64,000 bases of DNA from Zingiber officinale (lineage: Eukaryota; Streptophyta; Magnoliopsida; Zingiberales; Zingiberaceae): assembly GCF_018446385.1 (NCBI RefSeq), contig NC_056005.1, forward strand, positions 42,847,461-42,911,460. Direction: 5' to 3'. A program made the position numbers and the translations under genes. The notes under the pieces are model-generated. The model was not told the origin of the DNA, ran no database searches, and saw only the letters and a list, made by a program, of their open reading frames with translations. Each line of letters opens with the position of its first letter. Position 1 is the stretch's first letter. This document shows positions 1-11,423 of the stretch, piece after piece.

Positions 1-905
1 TTCCTCTCAGCTGGATTCACAATGCTATATAAAATCACATGGCCTTTTTCTTTTCCTTCTCTGCTATCTTCACACGGTTGTGTGAGGTCTCACGGCTGAC
101 TCTGTAGGGTGTATAAGGGTAGAGTTTTCTCCTTTTTGACATTGTTGACGCCTCCATGCCCATGAGATGATCAAGGTCAGCTTGTGGAGGCTGCTCACAA
201 CCTAAAAATAAAATTAAGAAACACTTAAATACACTAAATGAGAAAAGAAATTATAAACTGAACTAACTAAAAAACTACTTGGGTTGCCTCTCAAGAAGCG
301 CTTGTTTTAGGTCTTTAGCTTGACCCATCTCTATTGACATAGATTATACCTATAGAGGCATGACTTTCCCTCCTTATGTTGGTGCTACTGTCTCTTCCTT
401 CATTCTTTCCCTTGTAGGGAAAATGACTTCTTGTTCTTTGTTGGGGGCCTTCTCCTAATTATTGCTGGATCATGTACTGCATCCGATGACCTTCCATTAG
501 AATGGAAGTTCCATTCCACAATTTTGTGAGAATCCACCCGCTTAATTGTTTAAAAAGGAAGAGACATTGTTAGGAGGTTCAGATAAATCAAAATTTAACA
601 TTTCCTTACCAATAACCAAAAATAGCTTATGATTTTTCACATCAATAATAACTCTGGTAGTTATAAGAGAAGGTCTTCCCAGAATTATTAGAATCTTAGG
701 ATCCTCCTCCATGTCTAAAATAACAAAACTAGTGGATATGATGTAACTACCCACCTCTACCGGCACATCTTTAATGATACCCATAAGGTATCTACAAGAA
801 TGGTTAGCTAACTAAAGTTCCATAGTAATTAGTTTAAAGTTTTTGAGGCCAAGCTTATTACAAACTGAATATGGAATTAGGGTAAAGTTAGAACCCCAGG
901 ATAGT
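1..905 (-). mobile_element. Athila-like Ty3/gypsy internal fragment (protease end and downstream)
   Basis: This stretch is colinear with the inner part of the larger Athila-type element further right (about 25560-26330) and lies in the same minus orientation. Shared landmarks are GGCCGTGT-like half-palindromes near 60-110, the 'cttgggttgcctc' block near 278, and a protease-like reading frame at 542-899. It enters from beyond the window, so the left end is unknown. Near 905 it stops abruptly and gives way to an unrelated repeat. No LTR, primer site or RT is visible, so it is a truncated relic. Confidence 0.75.
542..899 (-). pseudogene. Retroviral-type aspartic protease remnant, Athila family
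   Basis: Read on the minus strand, this matches the C-terminal side of an Athila gag-protease: the active-site region is degraded (the expected GASVSLIPYSIC is seen as GSNFTLIPYSVC), followed by NKLGLKN, VLDMEEDPK, the flap-like ILGRPSLIT and IDVKNHK. One in-frame stop falls between the active-site block and the open part (784-542). The paralogous copy at 25812-26340 has the same order of motifs. The enzyme would have processed the Gag-Pol polyprotein in virus-like particles. With the active site altered and a stop inside, it is dead. Confidence 0.7.
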
Positions 906-1038
906 TTTGATGTGGTTAACCAAGTTTAGTTAGGTCTTGCTGTATTTGATCTTTATGTCTAAGTGTGTAGGAGCTTAGGAACACAAGAAGTCAAATGGAA
1001 GACGTAGATAGCGAGAAGAACAACATGGGAGAGAGCCG
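906..1038. other. Unassigned repeat sequence, left flank of the copia insertion
   Basis: This is non-coding DNA between the Athila fragment and the copia LTR. It continues beyond the copia element at 10766, so the copia insertion split it. Its last five bases (1034-1038, AGCCG) form the left target-site duplication. I cannot assign the family. Confidence 0.5.
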
Positions 1039-3646
1039 TGTTGGAGTGTATACTAAAAGCCTAGCTTTTGTATAAACATTTATAAGAATCACATTGGTCA
1101 AGTGTCTACATTTATATATACCAAATGTAGATGTTCAATTAATTTATATTGTAGATAACATAGTGTGTGGTGTCACACACAGAAGATCGTGTTATCGATT
1201 CTTTATAAATTAAAAACAGTAGCTCACGACCAAGATGGAAAGGAACAAACCATTGGAAGGTCGTAGTGTAATTAGGTATTAGTTTATCTTAACTACACAA
1301 TTACACTAGTACACTTAGAGTGTATTGAGCAGGACCATTTAGGGGTCGTTTCTTTTATACTGACTTTATAAAGGAACAAAGACCTCAGTTATTATGGAAG
1401 TGTGTGCTCTTAATCCTAATATAATAACAAGCACATATATTTGATATTTATTTCTTTAATTTATCAATGGGTGAGATTTAGTTCGATAAATCAATAAGCC
1501 CGATAAGTTGGGAAATGATATCACTTATAGTGTGTGATTGTTGATTATAGAAGAAAACTGTGTCCTAGTGATCTAGGTTGATAATGTCCCCAAGAGGAGC
1601 TCATAAGGATTGTCATGTTAAACCCTGCAGGTGGACTTAGTCCGACATGACGATAAGGTTGAGTGGTACTATTCTTGGACTAAGATATTAATTAAATGAG
1701 TTGTCAGTAACTCACTTAATTAGTGGACATTCGACATCTTAAACATAGGGAGACTAACACACTCATAATAAGAAGGAGCCCAAAATGTAATTTGGGATTG
1801 GTGCGGTAGTTCAATAATAGTTCTTTAGTGGAATGAATTATTATTGATGAAATTAAGTTATGTGTTCGGGGCGAACACGGGATGCTTAATTTCATCGGGA
1901 GACCAAAATCAATTCCTCCTCTCGGTCCCTATCGTAGCCTCTTGTATATAGAGATTTATACCCACCACATACCCACCTTCTTACCCAACCAATAGTGGTC
2001 GGCCAAGCCAAGCTTGAAGCTCAAGCTTAGGGCCGGCCAAGCCTAAAGGTTGAGCCTTAAGGTGGCCGGCCAATAGCTTGGAGCCCAAGCTTAGGTGGTC
2101 GGCCACATCATATTAAAAAGGATTTTATTTATAAATTTTTTTTATGTGGATTCCATGGTTTTAAAAGAGAGTTTAAAATTTAAATCTTTCCTTTTATAGC
2201 TTTCTACAAAAGATTAAGAAAGGATTTGAAATCTTTCCTTATTTATAGTTTGAAAGGTAGATTTTAATTTTGAGAAAAACTTTCCTTTTAACCATGTTCA
2301 TGATTTAAAAGAGAGTTTAAAAATTAAATATTCTCTTTTATAAGTTTCTACAAAAGATTAAGAAAAGATTTGATATCTTTCCTTATTTGTAAATTGAAAG
2401 GAGATTTTAATTTTTAGAGATAACTTTCCTTTTGGAAATCATCCACATGTTTAAAAGAAAGATTTTAATTTATAAAATTTCCTTTTACTAACCAATCATG
2501 AAGGGATAAAATTATTGGAGAAATTTTTATAAATTTCTGGAAACAAATTAGGAAGTTTTAATTCTTGTTTAATTAAAACTCTCCTTGTTTTGGGGAAATA
2601 AGTGGCCGACCAATATTATTGAAATAAGGAAATTGATTTTTAATAAATTAATTTTTCTTTTTCATGGCAAAAGAATTAAGGAAGTTTTTAATTAAATTTT
2701 CTTATTTGCCAAGACCAAGGAATATAAAAGAGGAGGTAGAGGTGCCTCCAAGGGGGACGACTCTATTATTCTTTTCCTCCCTCTCTTCCTTGGTGTGGTG
2801 GTTGGCCTCTTCCTCTTCTCTCTTCTCCTTCTTGTGGCCGAACTATCTTGTTCTCTTGGAGTCCTTGTGGTGGCCGGATCTAGATTGGAGAAAAGGAGAG
2901 AAAGGAGGTTTCGTACTTGCATCCTTTGGAGCTTGGTGGTGGTGGCCGAACCTCATCCTCTCTTGGAGTCTTGTGGTGGCCGAACCTTGCAAAGAAGAAG
3001 AAGGTGCTTGGTGGTTCTCGTCTCGGAAGATCGTTGCCCACACAACATCCGAGGTTAGAAGAGGAATATGGTAGAAGATCAAGAGGTTATTTTTGCTTAC
3101 AAAGAAAGGTATAACTAGTAATTGTTTTCCGCATCATACTAGTTTTCTTTGTATTGTTATTTTTGGAAATACCAAACACAAGAGGCATATGATTCTAGAG
3201 TTTTTGAAATAGTTTTTTTTTCGAGTTTGTGTTTTCTTCTTTTTCGAATTTGTGATTCGATTGTTCTTTTTGGTTAACCTAGAGTTATTTAAGGAAATAA
3301 ATATTAGCTTTCCTTAAAAGGCTTTGCTTAGGCGGTGGTGGTTGCTCCCATATCCAAGATGGCCATGTGCCTCGCCATGCAGCCCTGGAAGCCAATTTTG
3401 GAAATTAATATTTTTGGAATTAATATCTTAGTTGGATTTGAATCAATAGTGTTAAGTTCCGCTTGCGATTCAAATCTAAACCATTAAGAACAGATAAGTT
3501 AAATTTGGAATCAATGATGTTAATTCCGTCTGTGATTCCTAATTTAACTTCTAAAGAACACAATAGGTTATTTAAGGAAAGGTTCAACACTTGTACAAAA
3601 TTTTTGTACAGTGGAGCCGGTAATATTTTCCTAAGACTAACCAACA
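1039..3646 (+). repeat. 5' LTR of copia element (about 2.6 kb)
   Basis: It is nearly identical to 8193-10765 and ends directly before the primer site. It contains a GGCCGGCC-rich patch (about 2030-2105) and an A/T-rich zone (about 2110-2560) with imperfect internal repeats around 'aaaagattaagaaa'. Near 2930-2990 this copy has about 35 bp more than the 3' LTR, from a local duplication of a GTGGTGGCCGAACCT-type repeat. Open frames inside the LTR (for example 2664-3074) have low-complexity translations and are not genes. Confidence 0.93.
2723..2730 (+). promoter_or_regulatory. Candidate TATA box in 5' LTR
   Basis: TATAAAAG lies in the GC-richer end of the LTR and is conserved in the 3' LTR at 9877-9884. 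A rival candidate is the TATATAGAG at about 1946-1954. The sequence alone does not say which drives transcription. Confidence 0.35.
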
Positions 3647-3648
3647 AT

Positions 3649-3660
3649 TGGTATCAGAGC
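3649..3660 (+). promoter_or_regulatory. Primer binding site, tRNA-iMet type
   Basis: TGGTATCAGAGC starts two bases after the 5' LTR terminus. It is the standard complement to the initiator-methionine tRNA 3' end used by plant copia and Tekay elements to prime minus-strand synthesis. Confidence 0.9.
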
Positions 3661-5189
3661 TAGGGTTTGCCTCTGTGTTTGGTTTTCAAATTAGGTTGTG
3701 CACATGTCATACATAATTTAGGCAGGATAATAGTAGGATGTGCTAACTTTGTGGTTGCAGGCTCCAACTATTATGACATATTTTTATTGTGTGTGATTGG
3801 ACCCTTGGACATGTCAAGGGCATTTAATTGTGTGTGCATGATTATATGTAATTAAATACAGCAGGAGATGTATTAGTTATTAGGTTTTTACATTTTCGTT
3901 CGATCTAGAATACATGTACATTCCTTTATGGAATATAGGATCGATATATGTAAAATTCTATATTTGTCGCGGATCGGATGCTTGCGAGGCGTGGTACTTT
4001 TGGAGCACCAGAGGCGCAGCGAAATAAGAAGCAAGATTGATGCGACGACTCGACCTGATGGCGGTGGCTAAAGATGGCAGCAGCTAGGGTTGAAACACAC
4101 GGAGGATAGTGAGGGAAGAAGCCATAATAGTTGAAAAATTAATTTTCATATTTATTGCTTTATTTACTGTGATGTGTGTGTGCATGTGATGAATGCTAGA
4201 TTAGGTTAAAATTCCTCACCTTAAATAGCTAAGTGGGAGAGGGATTAGTATATTAATCCCATGGTCTCCATTACTGGTTTGTAAGTGATGCAACAAGCTT
4301 GCGTGCTGGCTCTGAGTGCCTCCCTCCACAACGGATAAGTTTGTTTGCGGATCACTATATCAAACTTCCTTAATGGATGGTTATAGGAAGTTATTTAGGA
4401 TGTGTGTGATCTTCTCCATCTGAAGCGGCACAATTCTATTTAATGGACTTAGTATCAAGTAATGGTATACACTTAGACACATTTAATAGTATCCTCCCCA
4501 ACGGAGTCACTACTATCACTTGTGTGACCAAAGGGAAACCAACTATTGATTTGTCATAAAACTAGATTGGCAAGATAATAAAATTAATAAACCCCTCTTA
4601 CAAATGTTTGAATTTGTATACGTCCATACTAACGTGGCATACATGATTCATGGTGTTTGAGGTAATTTTATTTGTCAAAAAGTTATATTGACAAGATAGT
4701 CAATGGGTAAAACTCTCCTCTTACAAATGTTGATTTTGTATACGTCCACACTAACGTGGCATGCAAAATTCACGGTGTTTTGAGGTTTTGGTAAATTTAA
4801 ATAGTATTGTTTGAGGGATCAATATTATTTTAAATTTAGAGTCTTGACCAAATATTTGATCAAAGACAGACCAACTATTAATTTTATTTGTCATAGGTTG
4901 ACGAGATAATAAAATTAATGGATGAAATCTCTTTTTAGAATTTGTATACGTCCACACTAACGTGACATACAAAATTCAAGGGGATTTTGAGATGTTGGTC
5001 TTGACCAAATATTTTTGTGATTCTAAGGATTTCAAATGTTAGTCAATCCCCTAGTTGTTATACTATAGAATAGACTTAGTAGTCCCAATTGTAATGATTG
5101 GAAAACTTGGACATTAAGGTAGACTGTCCTCTCAGAACTGAAAACAATAACAGTGTATTTTATTAGTTGTTGAAACATATTTAGTGGTG
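3661..5189 (+). other. Copia leader and missing-gag region
   Basis: A copia gag would be expected here, but I see no gag motif or zinc knuckle in any forward frame. The right part (about 4518-4995) is made of diverged direct repeats instead. The region may be an extremely decayed gag, or gag may have been replaced by repeats. Confidence 0.5.
4518..4995 (+). repeat. Three diverged direct repeats in the copia internal region
   Basis: Three units of roughly 120-150 bp each end in a block reading 'tgtatacgtccacactaacg' or close variants (about 4615, 4737 and 4944). Each carries upstream 'ttgtcat...gacaagataataaaatt' and 'ctcttacaaatg' motifs. Divergence between units is considerable. Confidence 0.7.
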
Positions 5190-8100
5190 TTATCTACCGG
5201 TACCTGGTGTGTAGATACAAGAACCACTGATTATGTCTGCAATTCATTGCAGGGGTTCTAGAAAATCCGACAACTATATAAATCACCGTCCACATGGGCA
5301 CTGTTGTAAAAGTAGCAGCTGTTGCAGTGGGAGATGTTTATCCTTTTATAGGAATAAAATATGGATTATAATAAATTGTCTTTACGTACTAAGTTTAGAA
5401 AGAACCTGATTTCAGTTTCTAAACTATTAAAGAATAGATATTCTGTCTATTTTGATAACAAACTTGCTATTAAGAAAATAGGGAAGTTATCTGTTCTGGT
5501 ATGTTGGTTGACAATTTATAATCCAATAACTCCCACGATGCAATAAATAGAGATTAATTTTCTAACTTTAAGAGAAAGTAACCTTCGAAAATGAACCAAT
5601 CATATTTTTGGTATCTAAGGCTAGGTTATATTACTTGAGTAGGATTCAAAGGATAATAATCAATGAACTCTTGGGTTCATTGGTAGTGGAAATCTTTCCA
5701 ACCTGCGAGTCTTACTTAGAAGGAAAAATAACCAAGAAGCTTTTAAGTCTAAGGGGTATGGAGCCAAAAATATGTTTGAATTGGTTCATTATGATTTGTG
5801 TGATCCTATGACTATGCAGACAAGAGGTAGTATTGAATATTTCATCTATTTTATAGACAACTATTCAAGATACAAATACATTTACTTGATATGCCGCAAG
5901 ACTAAGTGCTTTGATTAGTTCAAAGAGTACAAGGCTGATGTGGAGAAACGTTAAAGTAAAAGTATCAAGTCACTATGGTAAGATCGTAGTGGCAAGTACC
6001 TCTTGGGACAATTTAGGAGTCACTTATCAAAAGTAGGGATTCAATCCCAACTAACTGCACCTGGTACACCCCAACAGAATGGTGTAGTAGAAAGAAGGTA
6101 TAGGACTCTTATAGAATAATTAGATAGATGATGAGTTATTCAGAAAATTATCAAATTCGTTTTAAGGATATACTCTGAAAACGAAAGTGAACATAGTACC
6201 TTCCAAGTCAGAACTCTCTACTCATATAGAATTGCTGAATAGGTGTAAACCTATTTTGAAGCATATTCGGATTCGGGTAGTCCAGCACATATGTTAAAGA
6301 GAGACAATAATAAGTTGGATAGGAGTTCACTTGTTTGTGGGTTATCCTAGATAAACGAAAGAAGGTTTATAGTCTTAAAAATCAGAAGGTCATTGTTAGC
6401 ATCAATGACCGATTTTTAGAAGAGGACTATATAATGAACCACAAGCCCATAAGTAAATTTGTTCTTAAGAAAATAATAAAGGACACGTCTAATCTAGTAC
6501 CAACTATACAAGATGAAATATCACAAGCAACTGCAACATGTATCACAAATGATACACATTGAAGATAGTGCCTCGTCGTAGTGGGAGGGTTGTTAGGCAA
6601 CCAGAAAGATTCATGTTTTAGGAAAGCCTTGGTCTAGATCCTTGGTAAACATGAACCTAATTCCCGAACATATGACGAAGCGCTCCAAGATAAAGATATA
6701 ACATCTTTGTAAAGAGCAATGAATACAAAATTAGAATATATGTATTCTAATAAAATCTGGGAGTTTATAGAACCACCAAATGGTGTAAAAGCTATTTGGT
6801 GTAAATAGGTCTACAATAGGAAAAGAGGGATAGACAGGAAGGTGGAAACTTTCAAAGCAAAGCTTGTTGAAAAAGGAAACCTTTTCGCCGGTAGTCATGC
6901 TTAAGTCTATCCGAATTCTTTTATCTATTTGGTAAGTGGATGTCAAGACAGCTTTCCTCAATGGAAGTCTTGAAGAAAACATCCATATATAGCAACCAGA
7001 AGGGTTCATTGCAAAGAGCAAAGAGTATCTTGTGTGTAAGCTCAATCAGTCTATGGACTGAAGTAAAGCTTCTAGGTCTTGGAACATTCGGTTTAATAAA
7101 GTAATCCGGACCTATGGATTTATTTAATAACCGAATGAGTCTTGTGTATACAAGAAGTGTGATGGAAATATGGTGGTATTTCTTGTACTATACGTAGATA
7201 ACATTTTTGGTAGTTGGAAACAATATCAAAGTGTTGTCAGAAGTAAGGGTATGGTTCTCCAAACAATTCGATATGAAGAACTTAGGAGAATGTGCACACA
7301 ATCTTGGGATCAAAGGCATAAGGGATCGCAAGAAAAGAATGTTGTGCTTATCCCGAGCTTCATAGAATCCTTGCTCGTTAGCATGAAGAACTCCAAGAAA
7401 GGTTTCTTACCTTTTAGGTATGGAGTAACTTTATCTAAAGAGATGTCTCTGAAGACATCAAAGGAGATAAAGGATATGAAGGCAGTTCCTTATGCTTCTG
7501 CTGTGGGAAGCCTAACTATATGCAATGCTGTGTACGAGACTGGATACCTGTTTTGCCGTGGGCATGGTTAGTAGATATCTAAGTAACCCTGGACGAGGAT
7601 ATTGGACTGCGGTAAAGCATATATTAAAGTACCTTAGAGGTACTAAAGATTATATGCTAGCTTACAAGGCAGATAATTTGGTCCCTGTGGGTTGCACGGA
7701 TTTTGCCATCCAAGCAGATAGGGACAATAGTAAGTCGACCTCGGGGTTTTTGTGTTTACTTTAGGAGGTAAAGCCATAACTATGGAGGAGTGTTAAGCAT
7801 AGGTGCTTTTCAGACTCCATTATGGAAGTTGAGTATGTGGCAGCCTCAGAGGCAGCCATAGAAGTTGAATGACTCAATAACCTAAAGATGGACTTAGATA
7901 TGATTTCTGGGTTGTCCAAAGATTATTACAATAATATTGGTGCAGTAACAAACTCGAAGAAACCATGAGTCCATAAGGCAAGTAAACACAATAGAGCGCA
8001 AGTACCACCCAATACGAGAAATTGTATAAACGAGGAGAAGTTGTTGCCGCCTAGATTGCATCAAATGATGACCTATAGATCCTTTCACTAAGGCCCTTAA
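5190..8100 (+). pseudogene. Degenerate copia pol (protease-integrase-RT-RNase H)
   Basis: Domain traces appear in order. A protease-like WCVDTRTTDYVC (near 5208) replaces the usual DSGA-type site. Integrase core pieces follow: YFIYFIDNYSRY (near 5840), DRSGKYL in place of the usual DRGGEYL (near 5985), and the block GTPQQNGVVERR (near 6065). RT follows, with QPEGFI-like sequence near 6990 and a catalytic box reading LYVDN instead of YVDD (near 7185). RNase H traces include AVKHILKYLRGTKDY and SKSTSGF (7610-7760). Several stops and frameshifts separate the blocks, and catalytic residues in protease, integrase and RT are changed, so the polyprotein is inactive. Confidence 0.85.
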
Positions 8101-8180
8101 GGCAAGAGCTTTTGATGGGCATGTTGAATGGATGGGAATCAGATGTATGACAGCATTTATGGCAACATAGTCTTTTAGTA

Positions 8181-8192
8181 TAAGTGGGAGAT
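8181..8192 (+). promoter_or_regulatory. Polypurine tract of copia element
   Basis: TAAGTGGGAGAT lies directly against the 3' LTR start. A purine-rich run here primes plus-strand DNA synthesis; GTGGGAGAT is the usual form in plant copia elements. Confidence 0.8.
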
Positions 8193-10765
8193 TGTTGGAG
8201 TGTATACTAAAAGCCTAGCTTTTGTATAAACATTTATAAGAATCACATTGGTCAAGTGTCTACATTTATATATACCAAATGTAGATGTTCAATTAATTTA
8301 TATTGTAGATAACATAGTTTGTGGTGTCACACACAGAAGATCATGTTATCGGTTCTTTATAAATTAAAAATAGTAGCTCACGACCAAGATGGAAAGGAAC
8401 AAATCATTGGAAGGTCATAGTGTAATTAGGTGTTAGTTTATCTTAACTATACAATTACACTAGTACACTTAGAGTGTATTGAGCATGACCATTTAGGGGT
8501 CATTTCTTTTATACTGAATTTATAAAGGAACAAAGACCTCAGTTATTATGGAAGTGTGTGCTCTTAATCCTAATATAATAACAAGCACATATATTTGATA
8601 TTTATTTCTTTAATTTATCAATGGGTGAGATTTAGTTCGATAAATCAATAAGCCCGATAAGTTGGGAAATGATATCACTTATAGTGTGTGATTGTTGATT
8701 ATAGAAGAAAACTGTGTCCTAGTGATCTAGGTTGATAATGTCCCCAAGAGGAGCTCATAAGGATTGTCATGTTAAACCCTGCAGGTGGACTTAGTCCGAC
8801 ATGACGATAAGGTTGAGTGGTACTACTCTTGGACTAAGATATTAATTAAATGAGTTGTCAGTAACTCACTTAATTAGTGGACATTCGACATCTTAAACAT
8901 AGGGAGACTAACACACTCATAATAAGAAGGAGCCCAAAATGTAATTTGGGATTGGTGCGGTAGTTCAATAATAGTTCTTTAGTGGAATGAATTATTATTG
9001 ATGAAATTAAGTTATGTGTTCGGGGCGAACACGGGATGCTTAATTTCATCGGGAGACCAAAACCAATTCCTCCTCTCGGTCCCTATCGTAGCCTCTTGTA
9101 TATAGAGATTTATACCCACCACATACCCACCTTTTTACCCAACCAATAGGGGTCGGCCAAGCCAAGCTTGAAGCTCAAGCTTAGGGTCGGCCAAGCCTAA
9201 AGGTTGAGCCTTAAGGTGGCCGGCCAATAGCTTGGAGCCCAAGCTTAGGTGGCCGGCCACATCATATTAAAAAGGATTTTATTTATAAATTTTTCTTATG
9301 TGGATTCCATGGTTTTAAAAGTGAGTTTAAAATTTAAATCTTTCCTTTTATAGCTTTCTACAAAAGATTAAGAAAGGATTTGAAATCTTTCCTTATTTGT
9401 AGATTGAAAGGTAGATTTTAATTTTGAAAAAAACTTTCCTTTTTAACCATGTTCATGTTTAAAAGAGAGTTTAAAAATTAAATATTCTCTTTTATAAGTT
9501 TCTACAAAAGATTAAGAAAAGATTTGATATCTTTCCTTATTTATAGATTGAAAGGAGATTTTAATTTTTAGAGATAACTTTCCTTTTGGAAATCATCCAC
9601 ATGTTTAAAAGAAAGATTTTAATTTATAAAATTTCCTTTTACTATCCAATCATGAAGGGATAAAATTATTGGAGAAATTTTTATAAATTTCTGGAAACAA
9701 ATTAGGAAGTTTTAATTCTTGTTTATTTAAAACTCTCCTTGTTTTGGGGAAATAAGTGGCCGGCCAATATTATTGAAATAAGGAAATTGATTTTTAATAA
9801 ATTAATTTTTCTTTTTCATGGCAAAAGAATTAAGGAAGTTTTTAATTAAATTTTCTTATTTGCCAAGACCAAGGAATATAAAAGAGGAGGTAGAGGTGCC
9901 TCCAAGGGGGACGACTCTATTATTCTTTTCCTCCCTCACTTCCTTGGTGTGGTGGTCGGCCTCTTCCTCTTCTCTCTTCTCCTTCTTGTGGCCGAACTAT
10001 CTTGTTCTCTTGGAGTCCTTGTAGTGGCCGGATCTAGCTTGGAGAAAAGGAGAGAAAGGAGGTTTCGTTCTTGCATCCTTTGGAGCTTGGTGGTGGTGGC
10101 CGAACCTTGCAAAGAAGAAGAAGGTGCTTGGTGGTTCTCGTCTCGGAAGATCGTTGCCCACACAACGTCTGAGGTTAGAAGAGGAATACGGTAGAAAATC
10201 AAGAGGTTATTTTTGCTTACAAAGAAAGGTATAACTAGTAATTGTTTTCCGTATCATACTAGTTTTCTTTGTATTGTTATTTTTGGAAATACCAAACACA
10301 AGAGGCATATGATTCTAGAGTTTTTGAAATAGTTTTTTTTTGAGTTTGTGTTTTCTTCTTTTTCGAATTTGTGATTCGATTGTTTTTTTTGGTTAACCTA
10401 GAGTTATTTAAGGAAATAAATATTAGCTTTCCTTAAAAGGCTTTGCCTAGGCGGTGGTGGTTGCTCCCGTATCCAAGAAGGCCATGTGCCTCACCATGCA
10501 GTTCCGGAAGCCAATTTTGGAAATTAATAGTTATGGAATTAATAACTTAGTTGGATTTGAATCAATAATGTTAAGTTCCGCTTGCGATTCAAATCTAAAA
10601 TATTAAGAACAGATTAGTTAAATTTGGAATCAATGATGTTAATTCCATCTGCGATTCCTAATTTAACTTTTAAAGAACACAATAGGTTATTTAAGGAAAG
10701 GTTCGACACTTGTACAAAATTTTTGTACAGTGGAGCCGGTACGATTTTCCTAGGACTAACCAACA
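8193..10765 (+). repeat. 3' LTR of copia element
   Basis: It is colinear with the 5' LTR over its whole length, with scattered substitutions and the ~35-bp length difference near 10100. By eye the two LTRs differ at only a few percent of sites, so insertion is old enough for decay but still recent. Confidence 0.93.
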
Positions 10766-11043
10766 AGCTGATGGTGCGTCCGAGGGATGAGATGCCGTGG
10801 AAGAGTACATCGGTGGATGAGAAGGACGTGCATGATATTCAAGGGATGAGAAGCCGGGGAGGAAGCCTGCTCGAGGAGAAGCTCAAAAAATAAGTTCGGG
10901 TGAGCCTTATTCCGTATGGTTGAAATCACCCAACCGAGCAGAGCGGTGGAAGAACCAAGGGAGAAGTTTGGAGCTCGGTAGCAGCTGCTAAAGGCACCTT
11001 CAATGGTATTGAAGGCGCCCTCGTGCCTTTCGGGAGGAGGGCG
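10766..11043. other. Unassigned repeat between copia and Tekay elements
   Basis: This is the continuation of the 906-1038 sequence after the copia insertion. It holds one imperfect palindrome of the GGCACCTT/AAGGCGCC type at 10991-11019. It ends in GGGCG (11039-11043), the left target-site duplication of the Tekay element. A short open frame at 10624-10893 crosses the LTR edge and is not a gene. Confidence 0.6.
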
Positions 11044-11166
11044 TGTAAAGCCCGAAAAATTCCCGAATTTATTTTAGAATTATTCTATGATTTTTATGGA
11101 ATTTTTAGATATTTTTCCAGAATTTTACGAGTATCGGAAGTAGCAAAAAGAATTGGGAACGAAAAC

Positions 11167-11240
11167 GGCCTAAGCGGGAGTCGAACCCGAGACCTATGGT
11201 TTAAGGGATAATGTTAGTAACCAGTGAACCCAGCAGGGCC
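11167..11240 (-). pseudogene. tRNA-like sequence, copy 1, antisense in the 5' LTR
   Basis: The minus strand reads as a 74-nt tRNA-sized unit. A perfect B-box (GGTTCGACTCC) sits at its positions 54-64, an A-box-like TGGGTTCACTGG at positions 9-20, and GGCC at both ends can pair. The T-arm CGGG/CCCG stem forms. The remaining acceptor and anticodon stems pair poorly, so this is a decayed tRNA gene or SINE head rather than a working tRNA. Confidence 0.55.
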
Positions 11241-11278
11241 GTGCTGAGAGAAAGGAGAAACATTTATATTACGAAAAC

Positions 11279-11352
11279 GGCCTAAGCAGGAGTTGAACCC
11301 GAGACCTATGGTTTAAGGGATAATGTTAGTAACCAGTGAACCCAGCAGGGCC
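11279..11352 (-). pseudogene. tRNA-like sequence, copy 2, tandem duplicate
   Basis: It is an almost exact repeat of 11167-11240, offset by 112 bp. Two substitutions fall in the B-box/T-arm region (plus-strand agcagg and agttgaa). The duplication exists only in this LTR. Confidence 0.55.
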
Positions 11353-11414
11353 GTGCTGAGAGAAAGGAGAAACATTTATATTTATATTAGAGTTAGACCG
11401 GAATTACCACATGA

Positions 11415-11423
11415 TATAAATAG
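11415..11423 (+). promoter_or_regulatory. TATA box of the Tekay 5' LTR
   Basis: TATAAATAG sits about 370 bp into the LTR, is conserved in the 3' LTR at 18472-18480, and is followed by C/T-rich sequence expected around a start site. Confidence 0.6.

Larger units (their letters stand above)
1039..10765 (+). mobile_element. Ty1/copia LTR retrotransposon, complete but decayed
   Basis: The element is bounded by two near-identical long LTRs that begin TGTTGGAGTG and end CCAACA. A tRNA-iMet primer site follows the 5' LTR and a purine-rich tract precedes the 3' LTR. The flanking pentamers are AGCCG (1034-1038) and AGCTG (10766-10770), one mismatch, read here as an aged 5-bp target duplication. The internal 4.5 kb has the copia domain order protease, integrase, RT, RNase H, but every domain has stops or frameshifts and no gag is recognisable. 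It cannot be autonomous. Total length is about 9.7 kb. Confidence 0.92.

Noticed and set aside
2664..3074. 136-codon open frame as a gene
   Set aside because: It lies wholly in a copia LTR, has low-complexity Trp/Ser-rich translation, and is shortened in the other LTR.
5361..5811. Short forward frames as separate genes
   Set aside because: They are pieces of the decayed copia pre-integrase region.
11167..11240. Functional tRNA gene
   Set aside because: Acceptor and anticodon stems pair too poorly; kept only as tRNA-like.
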